From the NCBI RefSeq assembly GCF_001949145.1, contig NW_019091360.1:680440-744439 (forward strand): 64,000 nucleotides of DNA, in the 5' to 3' direction. Every line of letters starts with the position of its first letter. Position 1 is the first letter of the stretch. Positions 1 through 11,800 of this stretch are shown here, piece after piece. The notes beneath the pieces were generated by a model. It saw only the letters and a program-made list of their open reading frames with translations, was not told the DNA's origin and made no database searches. Both the position numbers and the translations under genes were made by a program. The DNA is from Acanthaster planci (taxonomy: Eukaryota > Echinodermata > Asteroidea > Valvatida > Acanthasteridae).

Positions 1-714
1 TTCATCACGGATGCTGAAAGACTCTCCCTTAGATGCACTTAGGCCCCTACGGATTTGTAATTTCTTTATTTTCTATTCTATACAATAAACGCACATTATC
101 TCCATTTGTGCTGAAAAGCTCATCCTTTGACGTCATTTTATAGAAATATCTACCTGTGAACGAAACTCTTCCTTCCGTGAAATAATTTTCACATACTTAT
201 TCACACAGAAAAATACGAATATGATGGTTAACGTTGAATAAAAACAATGCACGAATCTCACAAAATGCTTGCTAAATTCAATAAATTGAAAGCCGACACA
301 AATGCCGCTTGAGTGTCCGCACGAATGTGAATGCTCATGTTCTTTCTAATTCCGACCATTCACTCTTTGAATAACAAGATTATGCAATCGCATAGTATTA
401 AACTGAATGATCATTTTGCTATTTGAACGGCAATATAGATCATCAAACAATGTCGTGCTGAATTGAATGTTACTGTCACTGATTTGCATGAAAGACGACG
501 AATTCGACCGGTAAAACCTATGTGTCCTAGCTTTAAACTGACCATCCCAGCTTCTTAGTTTATCGTGAAGGTATCATTGTATGATATCGTAAGGTTTTCT
601 TCAGAAATTCAAGCGATCTGGTGAAAAAACAGTATAACATTTCATTCACAGAGAAAAACATATAAAATAGTGCATAAATTGGTTGAAAAGCACGTTTAGA
701 ACGTTTAGAAGACA

Positions 715-747
715 TTACTCGAATTCTTGTCCAATCTCCTTCAAAGC
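715..747 (-). CDS. Possible terminal exon of an unidentified minus-strand gene
   Basis: On the minus strand a pyrimidine-rich stretch ending in CAG (plus positions 748-750) is followed by ten sense codons reading ALKEIGQEFE and a TAA stop at 715-717. This looks like the last coding exon of a spliced gene, and a minus-strand AATAAA near position 65 could close its 3' UTR. I do not recognise the protein and found no matching upstream exon before 3.4 kb. A 33-base open stretch behind an acceptor-like sequence is weak evidence and may be chance. Confidence 0.25.
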   Translation of the reverse strand, partial: ALKEIGQEFE

Positions 748-753
748 CTGAAC

Positions 754-3405
754 ATCAGAAAGATAATTTAAACACTGCAAAAACTGTAGTATTAATTCAA
801 CATACTGGGTAGACTACCTCAGAGTGAGTGTAGTCCTCTGATAACACTGAGGTTGTGGAATGAACACCAATTTAACACCAACGTTGTTATTTGTTTCAGT
901 TAAAGGTTGATATGGCCACATTATAGACATTTACCAACATAAAGCTGGCTGTGCTGTGATATCTATGTCACCATTATTCAAAATATGTGACACAAACTCG
1001 GCGCTTGGGCACTTTATCTTTTTTACTTTAACCGAAGTTGACAAAATCTGACTGAGGACATTATTTTGAGATGAAGGAGCACAAAGGCAAGAAACTGGAC
1101 GACTCAGATTCTCGTTCAGTTATAACAATTGTTCACGTGTTACAGTTCCCAGCATGACCACCTGATCTTCTCTCGTTCACTAAGCCCTACCCATGTTCAC
1201 TTCCCCTCTTCAACACTGTTGACATCAGTGATGCATGTTGTCCATGGCCCGTCTCATCACGACACTGCATCGAGTCGCAATATGCTCATGCATCACGCAC
1301 TGGCGCTTGTTCATATGTACTAGATGTTGCGAGTGGAGTGCTGAATATTTTCCCTCCAAAAGACGCCAAGGAAATTAATGGTGCATGACATCCCATATCA
1401 TTTATCGTTTACTTGATGGTGATACTTTTGGGGATGATGAGGGTATAACTTTCCCCTTATTAATTTTAGTGAAGTCAGATTACTCCTTTAAACAACCTCA
1501 ACATACACAGCACACCTTATGTTCAAAAGATAAAACGTGCTTTTCCCCATTTAAAAGTGCATGAAGAAATCTCTTGTTAACTAGACAAGTTTTCATCTTG
1601 ATATCAAGACTGATTATGCACTGTATGTCCAGTGCTTTACGAAAAATGCTTGCTCCGATGGTTTTGAACCCAAGAAAAGCACAGGTAAAAAAGATATATG
1701 CCAACTGTAAATAAGTACTACGGCAATCAAGACAACGTCCATAAAATACTCATTTTTCAACCACCGGGATCATAGTGTGCCGGTAATCGTCACTAGAGCA
1801 ATGGACAAAAACGGAAGGTCATAGAAAAGTGATTTCTGTCACTCCTGTAAGACCGGAGTGGCCTAATTCTTTGTTATATTCCACCCTTCCTCCATGATTC
1901 TATAAACATTTGTTATTTCCGGATGACGCGTCGACAGTAGGCTACGTTTAACAAGTTCTAAACACGGGTTTTGATCCGTTTGTCGTTAAAATTGTAATCT
2001 CAACACTAGTAAATATGAACCGAAAACAGTAATCCAAAAGCATGCCTAACTACGGAGGAATAAAAACACGCAAACACTCACCAGGTACCGGTAGGTCAGC
2101 CAATTTACTACTGCGAAGCAAATTAAAACAGCCTTCTTGCGTAGAAACATATCCAACTGTATGACGGTTGTATTATTACACGGACATGTGGAAAAGTTCA
2201 GCTAAAATGAACTCGTCGTGTTCACAGCACCGGTTTACTTTTCTCACCAATCTCTAAGCTCAGCCTGAGCTGTGTCAAAATACGAATGTACGTTCAAAAT
2301 GGAAGTTACCGGAGTGATGACAGAGATCAACACTCACTTAAAACATAATGATGTCCCAGGGATACAGTTTCATATGACTTGGACAGTCAGGACGATTGCT
2401 GTGACGGTTGCCGATGTAAACGCCTGCTGCACTCCCGGGGCGCATTTACAGGCGCTTCCGTGCATAAACGAGACCGGTCGACACTGCTGTTTCAGAGGGG
2501 AAGAGTTTAGAGTCGTAAAAAACCAAAGGCAGCAGTCGTAAAACATCGACCTGCGCTTGTACTGAACGCGTGAACGACTGTTGGCTGACTTCGCTAAAAG
2601 CCCACCACGTTGACCGATCTGCGAGTCAAGGCTTTATACAGTTTGGGCCAACAGATGGCGCTGTGCATTTCTACGGCAGAGCTGCAGTCGTATCGCCTCG
2701 CGCACTGTGCATGTTCTCTCAAATTCACCACAAATGTATTCGTCATATTTATTAAGTGATATTGCTGAAGATGCTAATATATTGGTTCTTATTCATTCCA
2801 CAGCATTCAAATTCTATCCAAATTTGAAATTGGATCATTTATTCAAATATTACCTCCTAAGTTGCGTGTTCCGGACACGTGATTAATGGCCAAGGTGCTT
2901 TTCATGAAAATTTACAAAAGGATGTTAAGGCAAAATCCCGGTGCACCAACAATATACATGTATATAGGCTAAAGTTTCTGGCACCAAACTTTGGATTCAA
3001 ACAATCTCATAATAATACAATGAAAAACACACTGTACATGGGTACATACATGCTATGAATACAACCAGGGTAAAAATCTAACTTCACTGCCCCCAGTGAG
3101 ATTAAAAATTACAATTCAACTCATTATTATGGGTGCCGATTCAACGTTGTTTACATCTAAAACCAAGATTAATCAGCAAATTATAATGGAAACTCACTGA
3201 CAATTATGGAAATGCACCTTCAGTAAAACTGCAAAGAATTCCCCTGCAAATGCGAAAATAAACAATTGGCTTAGGCTGAAGGATCTGTCTGGGTCGGCTG
3301 CCGTCTGGCGCTCAAACATGGCAAATTCTGGAGGGGGGGGCATTGACAAAATGAAGCTGCGGTCAGCACACTCCCCCTGTGATGTGAGACACATCGCAAA
3401 CTGCG
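754..3405. other. No gene recognised
   Basis: Noncoding-looking sequence. The part from about 2200 to 2720 is richer in G+C and CpG than its surroundings and carries short open frames on the plus strand (2272-2541 and 2570-2755). They show no recognisable domain and no clear splice partners. A promoter or first exon could be here but cannot be shown. Confidence 0.5.
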
Positions 3406-4640
3406 TTAACAAGAATCCACGACAAAAATGCAAGTATAACTATAAAAATTTGAAAATAAATGTATACATATGTAGTGACCATCTTCATTCGGCCGCACTT
3501 TAGATTTCATCAAACTTAAAAACTGTATCTCTTCTCTTGAGGGGCTGATTGAGTCTTCACCCAAATCGAAAAGGTCAGAAAACTGGGCGCTGGCTGAAGT
3601 TACCCTTGCAGTGGTCACAGACTTGAATGAGATTTTGGCATGGATCAAAAACGGTGCTTGGGCGTCCAGTGTTGTGAAGAATGTCGGTCTTGTAAACTGA
3701 TATGTACCAGCTTTCTTGTGGAGGCCAACTAAACAAACGTCAGTCGCCAACAATTACCAATCCAAGGTCCAATCGCTGTGCAAATGGAGCATCATCAGGC
3801 TAATTGATCTGCTCTCTAAACCTTTATATGTGCTTGCAGCGCATCTCTCCCAATGAGAAGAAGAATCAATGCGTTGACTGGCTCTATCTCGTTGGCAATT
3901 CGTTGGAGTTGCGGGTGGTGTTGAGCAACTTCTGGTGATGATATCTCATCGAGCTTGTCTGGAATCATCTGACGAAGGGTAACTTGATACGTGTTGCGCC
4001 ATCTATGGACTTGATCCAAAGCTTCATTGTCTCGTTCTGTGACCTCATTTGAGCCAGCGCACATTTCCATGGCGTAAGTCAAGGGTGGAGAGGATATTCG
4101 AAAAAAGATCAAAGAGTTGGCCCTTTGCTAGGGTCGAGTTGCTTTGTTCGTCAATTACTGCATAAGTTGGAAGTGTTCTTGCCTATCTTCTCTGTACACT
4201 TCCACCTTGCATATCTTCGCACAGGATTTTCCGCCAGGGAAGAAGCCACATACATTTGTGCAAGTACACAGACGTGTAGAGCAGTGACATCAATCTTCAC
4301 ACTTGATTTGCTTTTCGCAGTTTTTGTAGGCATGCAACAGTTATAAAACACCCTTCAACTCTTTCAACAGCTTTTTCTTTCGGAATTCTTTCGGAAGAGC
4401 CGGCATTAATGCAGTGAATGTTTTGAGTTATGCAGAACACCATCTGCAAATTCGCCTCCTGTAAGTTTGGGAGCATTGATGACCTCCATCTTGTGAACAG
4501 TGACTGGCTTGGTTAACTTCACCATCTTGCTCATGGAATCGGACTCTGATGCTGTACAAGGTAGACCAACACAACAACTCTGGTCGTTTTGCATTTTTGT
4601 TTCTGTGTGGGTAAAACCGTGAAACACTTCGAAGGGTGGA
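3406..4640 (-). pseudogene. Decayed BEL/Pao retrotransposon: protease and start of pol
   Basis: Read on the minus strand, this segment keeps the order seen at the protease-pol junction of BEL/Pao LTR retrotransposons. A piece with KLTGGEFADGVL lies near 4440-4500. An LLIGRDAL block at about 3830-3880 is the end of the aspartic protease. The conserved APFAQRLDLG block lies near 3740-3790. FLSLMKSKVRPNEDGHY, typical of the start of pol, lies near 3450-3520. Stop codons and frame changes separate the blocks, and the sequence loses similarity below about 3430, before the reverse transcriptase core. It continues the gag remnant at 4742-5770. It is a dead, truncated copy. The family call is from remembered motif patterns. 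Confidence 0.72.
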
Positions 4641-4741
4641 AGTAACCTTGCACTGGAACTCGTGTATTTTTATTCATGCCTCATGTCTCCACTTATCTTG
4701 GAGCCCAGGTAGTAACTTTTAAACTATGCATTTGGCTAATG

Positions 4742-5770
4742 CTATGGGCTGAATCCAGATTTCTTGAGGCACAAGACCTCGAGGAGCAAGTGGTCAAGCT
4801 GGAGAAGTTTGTCGGAGTTCATTGCTGCGATCTTTTCAAATTCCTGAAGACGTAGCATGACATTTGATTCAGTGGCCTCCGGAGAGCCGTACGTTTCATC
4901 CAGCAACCCCCAGATTTGTTTCAATGCTTCCACACATTGGTCAATGTACACTGAGTGTAGTGGCTCCAACATTTTTCTAGAGTCATTGCCCAACCATTTT
5001 ATGACCAGATTCAGTTCCTGTGAAGGTGGTATGTTCAGCTCCTTGACTGTGCTCACAATTGATGCCTTCCAGGTTCTGTACATGGATGTGGAATCATTGA
5101 AGCTTTGAAGGCTCAAGGCCAACAACTCCTTCCTGAAGATGACATTTCGCATCTCAGTCATGGCATTAACTGGTTGCAGCTGAAGGTGGAGGGTAGTGCT
5201 GATGTGATGAGTAAGAGCGGAAAGTTGTGGGCTTGAGTCGGTTGACTGACTGACAGCAGGGAGTGGTGGACTGGAACCAGCAGGTTTACTGACAGTTGGG
5301 AGTTGTGGGCTGGAACCGGTTGGTTGACTGACAGCCGGGTGGTTGTGGACTGGCACTGGCAAGTAGACTGACAGCACACGATTGCAGGCTGGGACCAGCT
5401 TGTTGACTGACAGCAGCCAGTTGTGGGCTGGAACTTGCTGGTTGACTGATAGCAGACAGTTGTGGAGCCGGGTGAGACATGGCTGAAGGGGTTTCGGTGG
5501 TAGGCATTACAGAGGACGGCAAAGTATAATTGATGAATCACTACCAAAGATTACTTGATAACCGTGGGGAAGATGCTTGTATATTTTCTGGGTTTGCATC
5601 AAATTGTTCAGTTTCTGGTGATTCATAGACCTGTTCTAGCTTCAGCTTCTGCCTCTGCAAGTGCTGTTTCTTGCTCAAAACGACTCCTCTGTTGCTTCAA
5701 CTAAGTTCTGCCTGCTCAAGTTGTTCAATCTGAGCCAGTCACTGCAAGCAACCTTCATAGCGGCTTTCTT
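4742..5770 (-). pseudogene. Decayed BEL/Pao gag-like region (DUF1759-type)
   Basis: The longest open piece is 4742-5377 on the minus strand. Its C-terminal part has the helical gag pattern of BEL/Pao elements: a Phe/Asn-Asp-x-Tyr-x-x-Trp start (FNDSTSMYRTW), then ELNLVIKWLG, then LKQIWGLLDETYGSPE and LLQLDHLLLEV. The N-terminal part is a Ser/Pro/Gln-rich low-complexity linker with near-tandem repeats of about 36 bases, seen as VSQPTGSSPQLP-like units in more than one frame. Farther upstream, 5580-5770 on the minus strand encodes a charged Gln/Glu/Leu coiled-coil-like segment broken by stops. The protein would bind and package element RNA. Frameshifts show that it is defunct. Confidence 0.7.
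5200..5480 (-). repeat. Degenerate 30-40 bp tandem repeat inside the gag linker
   Basis: About seven imperfect copies of a unit containing TTGACTGACAGC and TTGTGGGCTGG (plus-strand reading) stand in a row. They explain why several frames translate into Ser/Pro/Gln repeats here. It is probably a minisatellite expansion within the retroelement. Confidence 0.7.
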
Positions 5771-5810
5771 TGCCGATGCATTTGCCTTAGACTAACAACC
5801 TGTCGTCCTC

Positions 5811-6005
5811 ATGATGGACCCCCAGCAACCCCGGAACTATTGGCCGCCAGCGAAGGTCCATGAAGTGTTGCCTGGTACGGATGGAAAGGTCTGCACAGTG
5901 CGGGTGAAGATCATTGGAGATGGTATCTACGCCCGGCCAGTGGCTCGCCTCATCAAGCTGCCTTCCGAAACATCTATGGGGGCAAGTTTGGGACCACCAT
6001 GTCAT
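5811..6005 (+). pseudogene. BEL/Pao integrase C-terminal tail (DUF5641-like), fragment
   Basis: The plus-strand frame carries the pattern of the C-terminal domain of BEL/Pao integrases: WPPAKVHEVLPGTDGKV, then VRVKIIGDGIYARPVARL. This lies immediately after the Asp-Pro-x-x-x-Pro-Arg-x-x-Trp-Pro signature of that family. Nothing upstream on the same strand belongs to the integrase; instead the oppositely oriented gag remnant begins within about 50 bases. The two fragments are therefore a rearranged element or two truncated insertions joined tail to head. The open frame runs on to 6122 without recognisable domains. Confidence 0.7.
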
Positions 6006-6124
6006 CTGAGTCTGATTAGGGCGACTTTACCATTGCAACCTTTTCCCCCCATGATCATTCACGAGGCGGCTTCTCCTGTTACCCTGTTGTTTTCTTGTAT
6101 ACCTTTATCATCTGTTGTTTAACT

Positions 6125-6948
6125 TTCCTTATTGACTCTCACCATTCGTGTCACCTGATTGCAACGGCGTATGCACACTGTAAACTGTTTCGCACAGTTT
6201 AGGGGCGGCTATTATGTTGCGACTCTAACGGGTCATAGAGGGGGCTATCCACCCACACCACTAGTTAGAGCTTTTCTAGAGATCAGGCCAGATGAGCTGT
6301 CTGCTCTCCCTATGACACGTCTCTCCGCCGGCCAACTACATGTTTAGACCAGCCATCAGGATGTTGCCACCAGCATACATGTGGTTGTATTGCCAGTACT
6401 AATAAAGAAAAGGGCAAATCCGTGCTCACTATGAACATGCAAACCGGCAGCCTGACTCCTCTTTGTTAGTCCACGCCCTTTGCCACAGCTACTGTCTTCA
6501 CTCTGACCATGACGGAGACCCGCGGGTTATGAAACTTCTATTGGTGTACCCAGCTATGCTTGTGGAACATGCGAATGTTCTGATCACTGTTTCTGCTGCG
6601 ATCGCCATTGCTGTTTATATAAAACGCTCACGTAGTTGTCTCTCTGCTCTTCAATCTTGTCAATGTTGAATTTCAACCAGTCGACAAAACCCCAGTGCTT
6701 TATGAATTTCAGGGTTCCCTAATAAGCCAGTTTGTTATAAATCCTAGATTTCTCCCCCCCCCCAAAAAAAAAACCAGGTCAACAAAGGACATCACAAAAA
6801 ACATTTTCCTTATAATTTGATATCTAGTTTGCTGTTCAAATATTTCAATTTGTCAAGGTGTTTTCAGTTTATCTTGCAATGAAATATGCACATATTACCC
6901 ATAAGACCATTTCAGTGTAATACATGTATGAAACCATGGTTAACAAAA
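6125..6948. other. Possible BEL/Pao LTR remnant and unrecognised sequence
   Basis: This stretch follows the integrase tail and has an AATAAA at about 6400, so part of it may be the 3' LTR of that element. Without a second LTR copy in the window the limits cannot be set. The rest, including an A-rich tract near 6765, shows nothing I recognise. Confidence 0.3.
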
Positions 6949-7081
6949 CAATTGTTGCCTGCTTTGACGGGGTCCATGGGTTTTGTACACGGGGGCAAAT
7001 GGCACCCTCGGCCTAGCCTCGAGTGCTATTTGCCCCTTCAGGTGTACAAAACACCAAGGGCCCCTACATCGCAGGCAATTG
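6949..7081. repeat. Long imperfect palindrome (foldback/MITE-like)
   Basis: The left arm begins CAATTGTTGCCTGC and the right arm ends GCAGGCAATTG. Inside, GTTTTGTACAC pairs with GTGTACAAAAC, and a GGGGCAAAT..GCAC block pairs with GTGCTATTTGCCCC around a centre near 7015. The pairing is good in the inner and outer blocks and poorer between. It would fold into one long hairpin of about 130 bases, as expected for a foldback or MITE-type insertion. Confidence 0.8.
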
Positions 7082-7084
7082 TCG

Positions 7085-7780
7085 CACAGTCTATGTCAAA
7101 CCCTTCGTACGTAATGCATTGTTCTAACTCCACGAAATGCGTTATTTTTACGCTGAAAAGCAAAATGCACAATTGGAAAATATACTGTTAATTCAAAGGT
7201 GGCGCCTTTTTCGTGCACAGGCCAAGACAACATTTTTATTGTGCGACGAGTTTGCTTGAATTATCGTGACTCGCGCACGCGCACTCATGTGATAAATATG
7301 GATTAATGCTTACGCGCACTTAAATATGGGGGAAAGGAAACACTGTTAACCAAAGATGTTAAGCTTGTTGCTAAATTTTTTACTTGATTGGGCCTTCTTT
7401 GGAGTTTTCAGCCTTGGGAATTGAAGAAGTTCTTCTTGTCACTTGCACCGTACCTGGGAGCGTTTAGGCCCATAGAGTAACGTGCACCAGTGACCTCATT
7501 GCCAGTAATATGTGTATGCTGTGATCCTCAATCTAAATACACCAAATTAATTCATGTGTTGGTCAATCACTGAAGCACTGTCATTGAGAATCAACCAATT
7601 CCAAACATAATCGTCTTTTGCAAAAATGGGCAACCGTGACGTAGGCCTAAGTTATGTTGTTGAAATTTCGGGGAAGCATTTTTTTTTCCGGAGGGAAGAA
7701 ACAGAAGAACGTGGACAGAAGACCTGCTGACACGGGAGCTAGCCCCGGGCTTTTATCACCCGTGTCACACACCCCGGTTT
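7085..7780. other. No gene recognised; contains a GC-rich hairpin
   Basis: No coding sequence is recognised. Near 7729-7765 GACACGGG pairs with CCCGTGTC around a GC-rich loop containing AGCTAGCCCCGGGCT. It may be the outer end of the repeat that follows. Confidence 0.4.
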
Positions 7781-7784
7781 AGCA

Positions 7785-8205
7785 CCGTCTGCGCATATCT
7801 GCTTCGAAACCGAGGCTCTCTGTGTTGAACTTTGTCGCGCACGCCCGCGGAGTCCACACAGTACATGCAGTATCCGGGTCGTAAGTGTGACACCACTTCA
7901 GTTTAAACCACGCCCACTGCACAAGATACACGACCATCACAGCTACTAGTACGCCAGTTCGCGGTATATTGTCGTTATTTTTTCTTTTTATTTTACGTGT
8001 CTAGTCATCCTGAAAGACTCTTCCACAAAAAATTGCAGCCTGAAAAGTCTGAATTTAACATACTTTTATGTATTTGTGTCTTGACTCCTTACTTTCAATC
8101 ATCTGATCGTATTAAGAATTCATGCTGACATATACAGCCTCGTTTTCAAACGCAGAAGTGCGCAGATCGACTCTAAACGCATCGTATTAGGATACCTCTA
8201 TAGGG
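7785..8205 (-). mobile_element. MITE A, copy 1 (inverted relative to copy 2 at 22.9 kb)
   Basis: Almost the whole segment is the reverse complement, with substitutions, of 22923-23330. Shared blocks include the CGAGGCTCTCTGTGTTGAACTT region, the CAGTTTAAACCACGCCCACT region, TCCTGAAAGACTCTTCCACA and AACGCAGAAGTGCGCAGATCG. It has no coding capacity. Its right end lies against the SINE at 8205. A third, partial copy is at about 32925-32990. Confidence 0.8.
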
Positions 8206-8420
8206 GAACGGGTTAGCGTATCGGTTCTATCCTGGCTTTGCACCAATGAGGCCCGGGTTCGAGTCCCGGCTTGGCCCAGGCTTTAAGTGCATTTGGTTTC
8301 CAGTCCATACTCGCTCTCACAGGTTTTCTCCGGGTACTCCTGTTTTTTCCTGCCTCTAAAAGTGGACTTTCTTCCTTGCTGAAAGCGCCATTAAAACAAA
8401 ACAACAACAACACAACTCGG
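8205..8420 (+). mobile_element. tRNA-derived SINE
   Basis: The 5' part resembles a tRNA: an A-box-like GGTTAGCGTATCGG at about 8208-8222 and an excellent pol III B box GGTTCGAGTCC at 8256-8266, flanked by CCCGG..CCGGC. The body contains the TTTTCTCCGGGTACTCCTG block seen in tRNA-derived SINEs of marine invertebrates (from memory) and ends in an (AAC)n-rich tail near 8400-8415. An intact cloverleaf is not present, so this is a SINE head and not a tRNA gene. Confidence 0.75.
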
Positions 8421-8881
8421 TTCAGTGCGTACAATCAACCACTTTTCGAACCTGCACGAGCGAAAGGACCATTTTACTCAAGGAAACTGAAGAAGATGGA
8501 GGAATAGGATGGAAATATTAGAAACTGTAACGTTCTCAATGAGCAAGGGAATGGTTCCGAGTGCGGAGCATTAACAACGGTTCAATAACCAATATGCCAT
8601 CGTTGTTCTGGTGCTCGTCCGGTTCAAAGGATAATTGGGGACCGGGAACCAGTCTACAGATTGCACCTGCGTCATCTTTGGTTTGCATTCCCATAATCCC
8701 GCCAATTTCCGGATTGTGACGCAATGTACGTTCATTTGTAATTGTAACGCGACAGTGCCAGCCCCTGCTAAAGTACTGCTGCTAGTGCTATTCGGCAAAG
8801 AAATCCACCGTCACCAGTGAATCGATATTTATTTCTCATCAGAACTATTTTGTTATTAATAGTATAAAGAAAGGGATCGAC
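8421..8881 (+). promoter_or_regulatory. Upstream region and 5' UTR of the eIF1-like gene
   Basis: This region lies between the SINE and the eIF1 start codon and should hold its promoter and 5' UTR. I see no convincing TATA box at a workable distance and cannot place the transcription start. The context before the start codon (GATCGACATGG) is a good Kozak match, with purine at -3 and G at +4. Confidence 0.45.
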
Positions 8882-11800
8882 ATGGATGCTGAAATAAGTA
8901 TCGAAAACTTGAGGATGACGTCGGGTAAGACACTTTTACACAGTCATGACAGTATCGTAACGGTAGGTAGGCCTACCCCCAGACACTAGGTCCGACCATG
9001 GAGGTGTGATTCTACCTCCATGGTCCGACATGTCCGACGTCGGGTCATGCTATTTAGCGTCAACAAGTTATTCAAGCATATTTATGCAAAATGTTTTTAT
9101 ATCAAATGTTAATTACAAGGATCCTACATATCAATTTCAATATATATCTATCTGAAATGATATTTGAGTGTTGAAACTGAGTGACAAAGTCGGACCTGTT
9201 TGTGCAGTCCGACTGGCCGCCATCTTGTTTTCGCCATGTTCGCATGGACGGCAGAGGAAAGAAAGATTGCAGCCCCCGTCCATCATGAAAAATTTTTGTT
9301 TTCCTGCGAGAATCTGGAAGCAAATTTGGTGTTTCTCTCATAGTTATAGAGTGGCAAAATGTGAATAGCCTGTCAACAGTTACGTGTACGTGCAGTACTA
9401 ATTGGTACAAATAAATACAGCCCACTGCCGTACGTTATACCATGGTTATACACGTACATTACCTCTCTGTTAAATAAGTATTGATCTGTTTTGTTGGTAT
9501 TGATTTCCCCTACCCCTCCCTGTCACTTCCCCCTTTCTTCCATTCCCCTCCCCTCCCCTTCTCATGTTCCCAACACCCTCTCCCTTTCCTTTGATTCAGT
9601 GTTAGTGTAATTTTTTTTTTTTTTGTGTGTCTGCCTTCCCATATAATATGTATATATATTTATTTTATTTGTGTGTGTTTTATGTACATGTATTTCGTTT
9701 CTGTATGGGTTTTACAATAACTTAACTGACGCTAAATAGCATGACCGCCGAGGTCTGCCATGCTCCCTGTGATGGACGTTGGACCCCATGCCACAGCTCT
9801 TGGGGTAAAAGTTACCATTTGTACATATTGTACATGTTGCATAGGGGTTATGCTAACCATAGATGACCCTAGTCATGCTAGTCTGCGTAACTTGGACCCC
9901 ACAAATTGCCTTTTAACATTTGGACGTAAGCCTTATAGCTGATACCGCATGAGTGATTTTGCACAATGGTAGAAAGCTACTTCTGAACAGTAAGGTACTA
10001 ATCTGTAGACCTTACTGCACTCCACCTTTTTGATATTTCCGCACGCTTTGGCATTTTGAAAACCAGCTAATAGAGCCAATGATTTTCCACGATCGTGGAA
10101 AACAGACGGAATACATGGAAACAACACTTTCAAACGGAATCTACTGCTTGAAAGAGAACTTGCAAAATTTCCCTCTGAGAGTGGCTTAAACAGTAAAGAA
10201 AACTTTCTGCAAAGTACTATAAAATAAATCTTACCAAACCCTTTTCAAATGCTTGCTTTTAATGAACGAATTACGCTGGATTGCTAAATTACACCACTCC
10301 ACCACATGACTGTGCCGGTGCCGATACTTCGAAGCACTAAGTCGTGCGGCGGCAGCTGGCACAGTAGTGGTGCGGAACAATACATGCACCCTATTAGCAA
10401 TGAAATCAAGGTGCAAACAAGTTCTTACTCACACATACATGTATGACTATTGCACATGTGGGCAATTTAGTCTGTGAATCCGAATGGACGCCTTGAGACA
10501 AGGCTAGTACCCCATTGCGAAACAATGAAACCGCAGCAGTGAAACGGAAGACTAATTTCATATTTCTTGAAATAAACGAAACCTTGTAAGCTTGGTGTAC
10601 CGTAGCTGAATGGACCCTTGGAAGTTTTCAGTCACAAACAAAGGCTCAGATTTTAATTTTAAGGCTCAGATTTAATGTTAACTTTCTGAATTTTGTCGTA
10701 CTCCTGCCAAAGAAAATGGTGGGTCGATGTCCAACATTAACATATATGTATTGTGATCAACGACTGTTACATGCAAGACCTACTCTGTGACTTCACTGTA
10801 CATGTACATGTATGTAATCTGATTTCATACATGAGGAGTGGCACATGAATTGTCCATTGATTAATCGTAGCAAGTTTTTGCTGATCGCACACCGGTGGGA
10901 AATCAAGGGGTGAGGTGTGCAGTATTTATTGTCTGGAGTTTTTTGTTATTTTCACAACAGAAATTATAAAAAAAGTTGGAAACATTGCAGAATATTTCAC
11001 AACAATATTGTTGCTATTTTTGTTTATTTAGGGGAGAGGGAGTTGAGAGTGGTTGAGCAAATGGTTTCCATGCATAGTTTCAAACTTACTCTCCTATTTC
11101 ATGCTAACGAAGGTATGAAAGGAAATTTGAAATGGAAAATCATTGGCTCTACCAGTTGGAGTACAAGATGAAACATCTGTTAGTGCTTTCTGAAGCAAAT
11201 CTTCCTCTAAAGACCCTATAATAATAGCTAGCCTATATGGAACTACAGGGCATGGTAGTATTTTGTAGCGTTTAACCTGTATTATTGGCAAAAAATGAAG
11301 TATTTTCTACCATCCCCATACTGCATCTCTCAACAATCTGCACACATCTGCATTCTCTCTTATGGCTGTGTGTCATGTGACAAAGACAGGCACAGCGTAT
11401 TCGTATAACAAACGTTCATGTTGTTGTTTTGTGTTGCAACAATTTTGAACTTGGAACATAATAACATATAATTTATCATTTTCACTTAGGCCTATAAGTT
11501 GCTGCATCAGCAAAAAGACAAGTTAAAAGGGATCAGTGTTTTCCATGACAGGTTTTAGACCACCTTGCTAAAGTTTTGCCTCCCTGTCAAAATTCTCACT
11601 GCTATTTTTCTGTTATATTTTCCCTTTTCTCCACAGTCTTCACAATTTTTATAAATGGAAAGAACCACACTCTGTGGAATGAACATGATGAGTTTGCCAT
11701 TATTATTCAGCACAATAGCACTTTGCAGCGTTAGTGATCAAAGCCAGACGCAGTATAATACAAGAACACAAAATTCTGGACTGGTTCCAATCTCCCTGTC

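Noticed and set aside
8863-8868. TATAAA just before the eIF1 start codon
   Set aside because: Only about 14-19 bases upstream of the ATG, too close to direct a transcript containing it. It is probably chance in AT-rich DNA.
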